Shown here: in pieces, positions 42,413 to 51,224 of the stretch
Layout of the letters: each line of letters begins with the position of its first letter
Position numbering within the stretch: the first letter of the stretch is position 1
Source of the DNA: Bacteroides timonensis
GTDB lineage: Bacteria > Bacteroidota > Bacteroidia > Bacteroidales > Bacteroidaceae
Direction of reading: 5' to 3'
Assembly: GCF_000513195.1 (NCBI RefSeq)
Contig: NZ_CBVI010000091.1
Location: 62,001 to 126,000, forward strand
Length of the DNA: 64,000 nt
Notes under the pieces: generated by a model
What the model saw: the letters and a program-made list of their open reading frames with translations, nothing else
Databases searched by the model: none
Told to the model about the DNA's origin: nothing
Program-made: the position numbers and the translations under genes

Positions 42413-45400
42413 TTAGAAGGTTAAGTCAAGTCCGAAAGTCCATTTACGCAAACGGGGATATCCGCCGCTATAAACTCCATTCAACCCTACTTCGGGGTCG
42501 TATCCCTTGAACTTGGTGAAAGTGTATAAATTAGAAGCATTCATATAGATACGCGCTTTAGAAAGGAATGACTTTTTCGGTAAGTCAAACGTATAGCCTA
42601 TATTCAGATTCTGAACACGCAGGAACGATCCGTCCTCTATCCACCAATCAGAAATCTTCACCTGACGACCGTCGCGCAGGCTCGGATACTTATTTGTCGG
42701 ATTATCGGGTGTCCAGCGTAATGGAGAGTTACTGGGCTCACCGAATGCTTTCGTATTCAACACGTCCTGACCAAATACCCCGTTAAGGAATACGCTCACA
42801 TCAAACTTCTTCCAGGACAGGTTCAACGCCAAACTGGCTGTAAAATCCGGATTAGGATCACCAATAATGGTCTTATCCGCTTCCGATATTTCGCTGTCTC
42901 CATTCAGATTCATGTATTTGAACTCTCCGGGGTTAGCGTAATCACCGGACAAACCGGCATCGATTCCTTCATTCAGGGTCTGGACAATACCATCCACTTT
43001 ATATCCATAGAACACATTTACCGGTTGGCCGATAGCCAGTATATTGGTATAGTCGCGATATTGTTCAAGACTATTGCCCGAATATTCAAAGAGCATCCCC
43101 GTCATCGGGTCGGTAACCAAACCGGATTCCAAAGTGTTACCCAGGTCTTTCACTTTATTGCGGTTGCGCGAGTAAATCAGGGTTCCGCTCAACTGCCAGT
43201 CTTTCGTTTGCAGGATATCGGCATCTACCGTTAATTCAAAACCACGGTTCTGGATTTTACCGTCATTCACCCACATCTTGTCATATCCCGAAGACAGAGC
43301 CAGATTACGTTCACGAAGCAAGTCGCTGGTCTGTTTATCATAATAGTCAAAAGAAACTCTCAGACGGCGGTTGAGAAATGCCATGTCGATACCAAAGTCA
43401 GCTTGCGCAGTTGTTTCCCACTTCAAATCAGGGTTCGGGATACCACTCCATACCCGGTAAATCCATCCCGGACCTGTCCAGCCGGAAACATATCCCGGAC
43501 CGATGGTAGTAGCCCAGCTGCCATCATTATAATACTTATCCGTACCGTAACGGCTCAAAGTCTGATAAGGACTGATTCCCTGATTACCGGAAATACCATA
43601 GCTGAAACGGAACTTCAACTCATCAAATACATTCAGATTCTTAATGAACGATTCTTCATGCGCTTTCCAGCTGACAGCTCCTGAAGGGAACATAGCCCAC
43701 TTGTTATTTTTACCGAATTTAGAGGAACCATCGGCACGAGCCGTCAAGGTCAGCAGATACTTATTATCATATACATAGTTCAGACGGAACATTCCTGAAA
43801 CGAGTTTATTATCCGAATATCCATTCCATATTTCATTCTTCTCCGGATTTCCGGCACCCATATTCTCATTACCCAATGCTTCGTTCACAAAATCCTTACC
43901 CGTCAGACCGGAACTTCTGGACATATAGTATTCATAAGAATAACCTACCATGGCACCGATGTCATGCTTGTCGAATTTCTTCTGGAAGTTGGCGAAAGTT
44001 TCAGAAACCAGATTGTGCCCTTCCCAGTTCTCTATCTCTGCCTGACCGTTGCTGAATTCTCCAGCTTCGGTATATTTCTTCGGATAGTACCTGTCGGATA
44101 CGGACTTACCAAACTTATAGTTCAATTGGGAGGTCAGTTTCAGGAAAGGGAAGAGTTGCCATTCCAGCGCTACGGAAGAGATGACATCCAAAGACTTGGT
44201 TTCATTCTTCTGCAAGTCTGTAATCGCCATCGGATGGCTGAAGTCACTTGCATTGGTCAGATAATAGTCCCCGTTTTCGTCATAAACCGGATAAATAGGG
44301 TTTCTCCAGTACGACAAGCCACCATTGGCATTGCGCACACCGCGGGAAAGGATGTTGGAAAAGCGTACTTTGAAGTTATCATATATATTATGGTCTACAC
44401 TCAAATTGTATCCACCTTTTGTGTAGTCATCTTTTATATACATACCATTATCCGTATAGAAATTAGCGCTAAGATTGAAAACAGTCCGGTCATTGGAACT
44501 GGAAATCGTAGCAGTGGTATTATTGGAAACCGGAGTGTCACGGAATACCAGATCATCCCAACGGGTATTGGTAGTCCAGGTAGTTTGCAGTTCTTCTACC
44601 GATGGATAGTAGACACCGGTGGAACTTACTTTTCCCACATAAAGCGGATCAAGCCCTCCATTGATGCGCGACTCGTTGTTTAAGGAAGCCATCAATACGG
44701 GGTCGCGCCACAAATCAAGTTTCGTATCAAACTGCGAAAGGGTAATCTGCTGGCGAACCGTTATGTTGGTAGTCCCTGTCTTCGCACGCTTTGTTGTAAT
44801 CATAATAACACCGTTCGCACCGCGGGAGCCATAAATAGCAGAGGCTGAAGCATCTTTCAGGATTTCCATATTCACGATATCCGACGGATTGATCTGCTTC
44901 AGATCTCCGGCATCTCCCAACGGAAAGCCATCCACTACCACCAGTGGAGCATTGGAACCACGCAACGAACTACCACCACGGATACGCACCGTAGCGCCGG
45001 CTCCCGGGTCCTGTGAAGAATTGATGACTTGCAGACCGGCTGCACGTCCCTGTAACAATCCTTCCACCGAATTGGCGGGGATTTCTTTCAGGGCCTCTGT
45101 CTTGACGGACGTAACCGAACCTGTAACGTCACTCTTCTTCACACTACCGTAGCCTATCACCACTACCTGCTCCAGTTGAAGTGCATCGTCAAGCAGAGTT
45201 ACATTGATCGTACTCTTCCCATTGACGGGCACTTCCTTATTTTGCATACCTACATAAGAAAACACCAATGTTGCCGTACGCGGCACATCTTTCAATATAT
45301 AATTACCATCGATATCGGTAATCGTTCCGCCGGATACTCCTTTGACTTGCACAGTAGCGCCAATCAGGAAGTCTCCTGCTGCATCCTTTACACAGCCGGC

Positions 45401-45520
45401 AACTGTTATTTTATCCGGTGACTGTGCATAAGAAACGGGAATGTTACTAAAGAACATGCATAATGCCATTATCTGCCAGGACAAAAATACATGCCACCAA
45501 CTTTTTGATTCATTTTTCAT
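42413..45520 (-). CDS. SusC-like TonB-dependent glycan transporter
   Basis: A 1035-residue outer-membrane TonB-dependent receptor (starting at the ATG at 45520; a codon three positions earlier is also possible). After the signal sequence comes the carboxypeptidase-regulatory-like domain (GCVKDAAGDFLIGATVQVKG), a plug with VVIGYGSVKKSDVTGSVTSVK, and the 22-strand barrel ending in WTFGLDLTF with a terminal aromatic residue. It imports oligosaccharides bound by SusD, powered by TonB. It is the first gene of the susC-susD-SGBP-GH-A-GH-A-GH26 operon, with a promoter and operator at 45597-45661. Confidence 0.96.
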   Translation of the reverse strand: MKNESKSWWHVFLSWQIMALCMFFSNIPVSYAQSPDKITVAGCVKDAAGDFLIGATVQVKGVSGGTITDIDGNYILKDVPRTATLVFSYVGMQNKEVPVNGKSTINVTLLDDALQLEQVVVIGYGSVKKSDVTGSVTSVKTEALKEIPANSVEGLLQGRAAGLQVINSSQDPGAGATVRIRGGSSLRGSNAPLVVVDGFPLGDAGDLKQINPSDIVNMEILKDASASAIYGSRGANGVIMITTKRAKTGTTNITVRQQITLSQFDTKLDLWRDPVLMASLNNESRINGGLDPLYVGKVSSTGVYYPSVEELQTTWTTNTRWDDLVFRDTPVSNNTTATISSSNDRTVFNLSANFYTDNGMYIKDDYTKGGYNLSVDHNIYDNFKVRFSNILSRGVRNANGGLSYWRNPIYPVYDENGDYYLTNASDFSHPMAITDLQKNETKSLDVISSVALEWQLFPFLKLTSQLNYKFGKSVSDRYYPKKYTEAGEFSNGQAEIENWEGHNLVSETFANFQKKFDKHDIGAMVGYSYEYYMSRSSGLTGKDFVNEALGNENMGAGNPEKNEIWNGYSDNKLVSGMFRLNYVYDNKYLLTLTARADGSSKFGKNNKWAMFPSGAVSWKAHEESFIKNLNVFDELKFRFSYGISGNQGISPYQTLSRYGTDKYYNDGSWATTIGPGYVSGWTGPGWIYRVWSGIPNPDLKWETTAQADFGIDMAFLNRRLRVSFDYYDKQTSDLLRERNLALSSGYDKMWVNDGKIQNRGFELTVDADILQTKDWQLSGTLIYSRNRNKVKDLGNTLESGLVTDPMTGMLFEYSGNSLEQYRDYTNILAIGQPVNVFYGYKVDGIVQTLNEGIDAGLSGDYANPGEFKYMNLNGDSEISEADKTIIGDPNPDFTASLALNLSWKKFDVSVFLNGVFGQDVLNTKAFGEPSNSPLRWTPDNPTNKYPSLRDGRQVKISDWWIEDGSFLRVQNLNIGYTFDLPKKSFLSKARIYMNASNLYTFTKFKGYDPEVGLNGVYSGGYPRLRKWTFGLDLTF

Positions 45521-45596
45521 ACTTATCAAGAATTAAAGAAAACACACATTTTACATTCATAGAATTCTATTTTTCATTAGCTATATCATGATAGGA

Positions 45597-45604
45597 CAAA
45601 AGTA
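45597..45604 (-). promoter_or_regulatory. -7 box of the susC operon
   Basis: On the minus strand TACTTTTG fits TAnnTTTG, 76 bases before the susC ATG. No TTTG occurs at the -33 position, suggesting activator dependence. Confidence 0.65.
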
Positions 45605-45643
45605 AGAGGATTATGAATGACAGCATTTATATTACTTGTTCAA

Positions 45644-45661
45644 TGATTGTACTTTTTTGAA
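45644..45661 (-). promoter_or_regulatory. Candidate AraC-type operator, susC operon
   Basis: Minus-strand TTCAAAAAAGTACAATCA, identical over 18 bases to the site before the symporter operon and in the same orientation and distance (40 bases) to the -7 box. Confidence 0.75.
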
Positions 45662-45767
45662 CGTTTTTCCGGCTATAATCCACACCCTGCTACCGTTTTA
45701 TTTGCAAGAGGTATCAATTATCGCATTTACATGGGATAACTAGAAGAGATCAATAACAAAAGGGGAT

Positions 45768-46799
45768 TTAGTGCAATCTGCAGCTATCGGAAAGTAGATA
45801 ATCAAGTAATTCATCAACGGCGCAAGTAGCTACACAGACATATTTATCGGCACTGCCATAGTATACGAAGAGTTCGCCGTCCACAATTACATTTCCTGTA
45901 GGAAATACACAACCATTATACAGACCGGAAGTTTCAAAATCCAGTTCCGGTTCAAGTATAGGTTGAGGAGTTTTAGCCAGAATGTGCAGCGGATTTTCCA
46001 GGTCAAGCAGCAGAGCGCCAACACGATAGTATCCCCGTCCGCCATGCTCCACACCATGATACAGCACCAGCCAACCCTTTTCCGTTTTAAGCGGAGGAGT
46101 ACTTCCGCCCAACTTTTCCTCCCATGAGTTCTCGATTCCGGTAATCAGCAAATGGCTTTCCTTGTCTTCCCAATTCAGCAGATCGTCCGAGAACTTCATC
46201 CAGATGGATGGATAATCCACGCCATACTCACCGCCTATGTATTCTTTAGGACGATGCAGCATCACATACTTTCCCTGAACTTTCTCCGGGAAAAGAATAA
46301 CATCCCTGTCGTCCAATACCGGAGAGGTCAGACGTCCCAGTCTCTTAAACTCACGGAAATCAGTAGTAACAGCCAATCCCGTATTACCCAGATTTTTACG
46401 GAGAGCCATAGGAGCATCACTACCGCAATCCGGCAACAACACTTCATCATGGCTGAAGTTCCAATATTGCCCCGGTGCATACGGACGATAGGCATAAGTG
46501 ATGTAATACTCCGTATCGTACTTCACGATGCGGGGATCTTCCACACAACCCGAATCAGGACCGTCCTCACTGGGGCCGAACGCCGGAACATCGGATACAC
46601 GCTCAAAGTGGAATCCTTCTTTACTGGTGGCCAATCCTAAACGGATCACATGTTCGGCATCATTTCCCGCAGCTCTGTACAGCATATAGAACGTACCATT
46701 GTCATAAACCACTCCGGGATTGCAGGTTACCAACGATTCCCAATCATTCGAATCCAACGGGGAAAGTATCGGATTTCCCTCAAACTTCTTTAATTTCAT
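45768..46799 (-). CDS. GH130 mannoside phosphorylase
   Basis: A 343-residue five-bladed beta-propeller phosphorylase. Family marks include the GPSEDGPDSGCVEDPRIVKYDTEYYITYAYRPYAPG region with the acid Asp/Glu pair and KLGGSTPPLKTEKGWLVLYHG. GH130 enzymes use phosphate to release mannose-1-phosphate from beta-mannosides (mannosyl-glucose, manno-oligosaccharides or others). The subgroup cannot be set by eye. It is cytoplasmic (no signal peptide) and lies 29 bp after the symporter stop in one operon, matching the B. fragilis arrangement of GH130 with a sugar symporter. Mannobiose 2-epimerase, the usual partner, is not in the window. Confidence 0.9.
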   Translation of the reverse strand: MKLKKFEGNPILSPLDSNDWESLVTCNPGVVYDNGTFYMLYRAAGNDAEHVIRLGLATSKEGFHFERVSDVPAFGPSEDGPDSGCVEDPRIVKYDTEYYITYAYRPYAPGQYWNFSHDEVLLPDCGSDAPMALRKNLGNTGLAVTTDFREFKRLGRLTSPVLDDRDVILFPEKVQGKYVMLHRPKEYIGGEYGVDYPSIWMKFSDDLLNWEDKESHLLITGIENSWEEKLGGSTPPLKTEKGWLVLYHGVEHGGRGYYRVGALLLDLENPLHILAKTPQPILEPELDFETSGLYNGCVFPTGNVIVDGELFVYYGSADKYVCVATCAVDELLDYLLSDSCRLH

Positions 46800-46828
46800 C
46801 TTCTTATTTCTTTATAATTATATAACAA

Positions 46829-48406
46829 TCAACTGAATATAATCCATATCAATACACTCAACACCAACAGGACAATCGCCCATGAATGATAATTCTTGTA
46901 CCATACCAGAGCACGGTTCGCCCGGAACTCCGCTTTCAGTTCACGCATGGAGAAGGTGGTATCCACAAGCCTTTCGGCAACCGGTTTCGAATAGCACATA
47001 CTGACCAGATAAATAACGATCCCACTCACCGCCAACAAGAAAGGAACAATCAACAGGAAGTGCATATCGCCAAATATTTCATTCTTATAGAAAAGCATCA
47101 CAACCGCTATAGCCAAGCCACTGAGCAGACCGGCAAAAGCACCATTTCCATTCACACGCTTATTAAACACACCCAGCAAAAATGCCGCAACAACAGGCGG
47201 AGCAATGTAAGAAAGCATCTCCTGATAATACTTCAGCAACGAACCGAACTTCCCGATCTGAGGTGCCCATAAGGCAGCCGCAACAATAATAACGCAAGAG
47301 GTTATCTTTCCGATAATCACGAGTTTCTGGGAGCTGGCATGCTTATTATATTGCGCATAGAAGTCCATTGTGAACAGTGTAGACGTAGAGTTAAGAATAG
47401 CACTCAAAGTAGAAGTCAAAGCAGACAAAAGCGCTGCCAGCATGATGCCCAACAATCCCACCGGTATCAGCTGAAGCACCATATTGGGATATACCATATC
47501 CGGCTTTTCAAGCCCCGGAAACAAATGGCGGGCAATCACACCCGGTATGGCAATAATAAAAAGAGTCAGCATGGTAAGGAAACCCGTAAACAATACCCCC
47601 TTACGTCCCTCATCCACTGACTTCGAACTCAATACACGCTGCACCAACGTCTGGTTATTTGCCCAGAAATAGATGCCCAGAACCGGCATACCGACTATCA
47701 GCCCCAGCCAGGGAGTGGCCGTATCCGTCAACGGACGAATCAGCTTCACCGATATATCACCACTGACAAACAACTGATAGAAATAATCTCCGCCTTGCTG
47801 GAAACAGTAGAAAGTCAGCAAGATAGATCCTAATATAAGAATGACAGCCTGTATCAATTCCGCATTAATGGCAGAAGACAAACCACCCGGGATAGTATAA
47901 GATGCAGCAATAATTGCAAACACAATAATGATCAGTTGCAAATCAGCATCGGGAAGTATCAGCTTAATAATCAGCGCAGCAGCATACAAAGCCCCGGCAG
48001 CGTCCAGGAAAATATTTCCTATGATGCAAATGGCAGAGAAGTAATAGCGCGAACGGCGGTCAAAACGCTTCTCCAGAAATTCCGGTATCGTGAATATACC
48101 CGACTTAATATAAAGAGGTAGCAGGAAAACGGCAAAGAACACCATTACCACAATACCCGTCAGGTTATAATTAAACACAGCGATACCCGTGTGATAAGCA
48201 TCACCGGACTGACCTATCAAAGTGGTACTTGAAATACTGGCAGCAAACAGCGACAACCCCACTACCCACCAAGGCATTGAGCGTCCCGCCAGAAAATAGG
48301 ATTGGGAGTCTGAGCTCTTACCATTCTTCAGCCCCCACCAGATGATAAAGGCCAAATAAACAAGGACTATTACAAGATCTAAATTGCTTATTGAAAATGT
48401 CTCCAT
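46829..48406 (-). CDS. SSS-family sodium:sugar symporter
   Basis: A 525-residue inner-membrane transporter with about 13-14 helices, starting METFSISNLDLVIVLVYLAFIIWWG at the ATG at 48406. The reading frame is open far upstream (to 48811), but that part overlaps the divergent AraC gene and its promoter and is not coding. Family features include SYFLAGRSMPWWVVGLSLFAASISSTTLIGQSGDAY and the GGLSSAINAELIQAVILILG helix. It would import the disaccharide that GH130 then phosphorolyses. The promoter and operator lie at 48440-48504. Confidence 0.93.
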   Translation of the reverse strand: METFSISNLDLVIVLVYLAFIIWWGLKNGKSSDSQSYFLAGRSMPWWVVGLSLFAASISSTTLIGQSGDAYHTGIAVFNYNLTGIVVMVFFAVFLLPLYIKSGIFTIPEFLEKRFDRRSRYYFSAICIIGNIFLDAAGALYAAALIIKLILPDADLQLIIIVFAIIAASYTIPGGLSSAINAELIQAVILILGSILLTFYCFQQGGDYFYQLFVSGDISVKLIRPLTDTATPWLGLIVGMPVLGIYFWANNQTLVQRVLSSKSVDEGRKGVLFTGFLTMLTLFIIAIPGVIARHLFPGLEKPDMVYPNMVLQLIPVGLLGIMLAALLSALTSTLSAILNSTSTLFTMDFYAQYNKHASSQKLVIIGKITSCVIIVAAALWAPQIGKFGSLLKYYQEMLSYIAPPVVAAFLLGVFNKRVNGNGAFAGLLSGLAIAVVMLFYKNEIFGDMHFLLIVPFLLAVSGIVIYLVSMCYSKPVAERLVDTTFSMRELKAEFRANRALVWYKNYHSWAIVLLVLSVLIWIIFS

Positions 48407-48439
48407 AGCATAGAAATTAATTGTTTTGAATTCATGCTG

Positions 48440-48447
48440 CAAAAATA
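48440..48447 (-). promoter_or_regulatory. -7 box of the symporter-GH130 operon
   Basis: Minus-strand TATTTTTG matches TAnnTTTG, 33 bases before the ATG at 48406. The -33 position lacks TTTG. Confidence 0.65.
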
Positions 48448-48486
48448 GAGGGGATTCTGATAATTCGCTTATGATATTCTGTCTAT

Positions 48487-48504
48487 TGATTGTACTTTTT
48501 TGAA
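48487..48504 (-). promoter_or_regulatory. Candidate AraC-type operator, symporter operon
   Basis: Minus-strand TTCAAAAAAGTACAATCA. Its proximal edge lies 40 bases from the -7 box. It is also 28 bases upstream of the regulator's own -7 box at 48533, so it could serve autoregulation. Confidence 0.75.
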
Positions 48505-48532
48505 TACCTGACTGTATTTTCATTAGAATTCG

Positions 48533-48540
48533 TAGCTTTG
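48533..48540 (+). promoter_or_regulatory. -7 box of the AraC regulator gene
   Basis: TAGCTTTG matches TAnnTTTG, 22 bases before the ATG at 48563, divergent from the symporter promoter. Confidence 0.6.
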
Positions 48541-48562
48541 CAAGAGAGAAACAACTACGACC

Positions 48563-49429
48563 ATGAAAGACATACAAAAAGAAATCACTCCCATTGCCGC
48601 GGATGACCTGTTCATTGTACTCAATCATCCGAACGCCAAGTTCGACTATCCGGTACACTATCATCCGGACTATGAAATCAACCTGGTTATGGACACCTAC
48701 GGAAGCCGCATCGTTGGAGATTCGGTAGAGGCTTTCGAAGCCCTGGACCTCATCATGATAGGTCCCAACCTTCCGCACGCCTGGAAAGGAGAAGTAGTAG
48801 AAGGAAACCATGTGATTACCATCCAGTTCTCGGACAAGCTACTGAACTTTCCGATATTGGAAAAACGCTTATTCAACCCCATCAAACAACTGCTGCTTGA
48901 ATCACAACGGGGCATTGGCTTTTCCAGACAAACCCAACTGGTGATGAAAGATAAGATTATCAAGCTGACCCGGATGCAGGGGTTCCATACGGTATTGGAG
49001 TTTTTCTCTATCCTACATGAGCTTTCTATTGCCGACCGTCATATCTTAGTCAGCAACCAATATGATACCAAAGACACCGTACGCACTTCCAAAAGCCGAC
49101 GGATAGCCAAAGTCTGCGACTATATCGAGAAGAACTTTGAAGAACCGATTAAGCTGGGCGACGTGGCGCAACTGGTGAATATGTCCGAATCTGCATTCAG
49201 CCATTTCTTCAAAAAAAAGACGAATTGCACATTCATCGATTATATCACGAACCTGCGGATAGCCCGCGCTTGCCAGCTATTGGCAGAAACCACCCACACG
49301 GTAGCCGAGATCTGCTATACTTGCGGCTTCAATAACTTATCTAATTTTATAAGGATATTCAAAAAGAAGAAAGGGAGTACACCGCAAGAATACCGTATGT
49401 TCTTGCAACAGATGCTTATTAAGTATTAA
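48563..49429 (+). CDS. AraC-family transcriptional activator of the mannan locus
   Basis: A 288-residue one-component regulator. The N-terminal cupin-like ligand domain (NHPNAKFDYPVHYHPDYEINLVMDTYGSRIVGDSVEAFEALDLIMIGPNLPHAWKGE) carries the HYHPDYEI motif of AraC_binding_2. Two C-terminal helix-turn-helix units follow (IKLGDVAQLVNMSESAFSHFFKKKTN and THTVAEICYTCGFNNLSNFIRIFKKKKGSTPQEYR). Bacteroides polysaccharide loci more often use HTCS or SusR-type control, so AraC-type control here is notable. It lies divergent to the symporter operon, and the shared 18-mer before susC and the symporter is its likely site. Confidence 0.9.
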   Translation: MKDIQKEITPIAADDLFIVLNHPNAKFDYPVHYHPDYEINLVMDTYGSRIVGDSVEAFEALDLIMIGPNLPHAWKGEVVEGNHVITIQFSDKLLNFPILEKRLFNPIKQLLLESQRGIGFSRQTQLVMKDKIIKLTRMQGFHTVLEFFSILHELSIADRHILVSNQYDTKDTVRTSKSRRIAKVCDYIEKNFEEPIKLGDVAQLVNMSESAFSHFFKKKTNCTFIDYITNLRIARACQLLAETTHTVAEICYTCGFNNLSNFIRIFKKKKGSTPQEYRMFLQQMLIKY

Positions 49430-49472
49430 CCTCAAGGTTAAGCCATACCACATCCATCCCTTATTGCGGATA

Positions 49473-49560
49473 TGCAAAAGATGCCATCTTTCGTTGCAAA
49501 AGGTGGCATCTTTCACTGTAAAAGATGGCATCTTTTGATGTAATAGATGCCATCTTTTGC
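49473..49560. repeat. 22-bp tandem array, four units, palindromic core
   Basis: Four 22-base units (49473-49494, 49495-49516, 49517-49538, 49539-49560) share AAAGATG-[CG]-CATCTTT, a 15-base near-perfect palindrome, with two-base changes at the edges. The array fills the gap between the convergent AraC and catalase genes. The inverted cores could also form stem-loops. Confidence 0.92.
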
Positions 49561-49596
49561 ATATAGGGTCTTAGTGTTGTTCAGGACATCCCTTAA

Positions 49597-51063
49597 CTAT
49601 CGGGTTGCTTTCAATGCTTCATCCAGGTCAAGGCCTAAAGCTTTGGCTACGCCTGTACCATAGGCCGGATCAGCTTTATAGCAGTTGCGCACATGACGTT
49701 GCTTAATGAAGAGTTCGGCATCACCCATGGCACGGGCTGTATTTTCGCACGTCAGTTGCTGATCTTCGGCAGACATCAGGCGGAAAAGATCACCCGGCTG
49801 GCTGTAGTAATCATCATCGTACTCACGTTCGTTATAGTTATAAACGTCGCCATGAACTTTCAAAGGCGGTTCTTTCTTCTCGGGAGAGTCTTGCCATTCA
49901 CCGTAGCTGTTGGGCTCGTAGCTCTTGGCACTGCCGTAATTACCGTCTACACGCATGGCACCGTCACGATGGTAAGCATGGAACGGGCAACGGGGTTTGT
50001 TTACCGGAATCTGTTCCGCATTCACTCCCAAGCGGTAACGCTGTGCATCACCATAAGAGAAAAGGCGTCCCTGCAACATTTTGTCGGGAGAGAAACCGAT
50101 ACCTTCCACTATATTCTGCGGATTGAAAGCTGCTTGCTCTACTTCGGCAAAGTAGTTTTCCGGATTACGGTTCAGTTCCAGGATACCTACATCCTGAAGC
50201 GGGAAATCTTTGTGCGGCCATACCTTTGTAAGGTCGAACGGATTGATGCGGTATTCGTCCGCCTGCTCTTCCGTCATCAGCTGTATCTGGAATTGCCACT
50301 TCGGGAAGTCACCCTTTTCGATGCTCTCGTACAAGTCGCGTTGGTGCGATTCACGATCCTTGGCAATGATAGCCTCGGCCTCCTGGTCGGTCAGATTCTT
50401 GATGCCTTGCAGCGTGCGCAGATGGAACTTCACCCAAATACGTTCGTTGGCGGCATTGAAAAAGCTATAAGTATGACTACCGAAACCATGCATGTGGCGA
50501 TAGGAATAAGGAATACCACGGGGACTCATCGTGATGGTCACCTGATGCAGAGCTTCGGGCAGCAGGGTCCAGAAATCCCAGTTATTGTTCGGACTGCGCA
50601 TATTGGTGCGCGGGTCACGTTTTACGGCATGGTTCAAATCGGGAAATTTCAACGGATCGCGCAGGAAGAATACAGGAGTGTTATTTCCCACTAAATCCCA
50701 GTTGCCTTCTTCCGTATAGAACTTCATGGCAAAACCACGGATATCACGTTCGGCATCAGCGGCTCCCCTTTCACCGGCTACGGTGGAGAAACGTACGAAG
50801 CACTCCGTCTTCTTACCTACTTCGCTGAAGATAGCGGCACGGGTGTACTTTGTGATGTCATGTGTTACGGTAAACGTACCGTATGCGCCGGAACCTTTGG
50901 CATGCATACGTCTTTCAGGAATCACTTCACGGTCGAAGTGTGCAAGTTTTTCCAGAAACCAGGGGTCTTGCATCATGATAGGACCACGTTGTCCTGCGGT
51001 CTGAGTGTTTTGATTGTCGGCGATCAGGCGCCCGTTGGCAGAGGTGAGTTTTTTCTTTTCCAT
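49597..51063 (-). CDS. katA: Heme catalase
   Basis: A 488-residue clade-3-type catalase that breaks down H2O2 in the cytoplasm. It begins MEKKKLTSANGRLIADNQNTQ at the ATG at 51063; the open frame upstream to 51171 lies before the -7 box at 51096-51103 and is not coding. The distal His is in RRMHAKGSGAYGTF and the proximal Tyr in RLFSYGDAQRYRLG, with Asn in the VGNNTPVFFLRDP region. Oxygen-tolerance catalase is common in Bacteroides and is usually OxyR-controlled, though no OxyR site is evident here. Confidence 0.96.
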   Translation of the reverse strand: MEKKKLTSANGRLIADNQNTQTAGQRGPIMMQDPWFLEKLAHFDREVIPERRMHAKGSGAYGTFTVTHDITKYTRAAIFSEVGKKTECFVRFSTVAGERGAADAERDIRGFAMKFYTEEGNWDLVGNNTPVFFLRDPLKFPDLNHAVKRDPRTNMRSPNNNWDFWTLLPEALHQVTITMSPRGIPYSYRHMHGFGSHTYSFFNAANERIWVKFHLRTLQGIKNLTDQEAEAIIAKDRESHQRDLYESIEKGDFPKWQFQIQLMTEEQADEYRINPFDLTKVWPHKDFPLQDVGILELNRNPENYFAEVEQAAFNPQNIVEGIGFSPDKMLQGRLFSYGDAQRYRLGVNAEQIPVNKPRCPFHAYHRDGAMRVDGNYGSAKSYEPNSYGEWQDSPEKKEPPLKVHGDVYNYNEREYDDDYYSQPGDLFRLMSAEDQQLTCENTARAMGDAELFIKQRHVRNCYKADPAYGTGVAKALGLDLDEALKATR

Positions 51064-51095
51064 GGTATTTTTGTTTAGAGAACTAATATATGGAA

Positions 51096-51103
51096 CAAAT
51101 GTA
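51096..51103 (-). promoter_or_regulatory. -7 box of the catalase gene
   Basis: Minus-strand TACATTTG matches TAnnTTTG, 32 bases before the ATG at 51063. Confidence 0.6.
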
Positions 51104-51197
51104 AGGATTCGTAAGTTCATTACAAACAGATAAATTCTATGAGGAAATAGACAAAATCTATGTATTCGCACAGAACGGCTAATCCGGTGGGAATTCG

Positions 51198-51205
51198 TAC
51201 CTTTG
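51198..51205 (+). promoter_or_regulatory. -7 box of the dipeptidase gene
   Basis: TACCTTTG matches TAnnTTTG, 19 bases before the ATG at 51225, divergent from the catalase promoter. Confidence 0.6.
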
Positions 51206-51224
51206 CAGGCAAAGAAAAAAAGGC

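Noticed and set aside
48407..48811. N-terminal extension of the symporter frame
   Set aside because: It overlaps the divergent AraC gene and both promoters. The ATG at 48406 gives a normal symporter N-terminus and follows a -7 box.
51064..51171. N-terminal extension of the catalase frame
   Set aside because: It contains the -7 box (51096-51103) on its own strand, and the catalase N-terminus at 51063 is standard.
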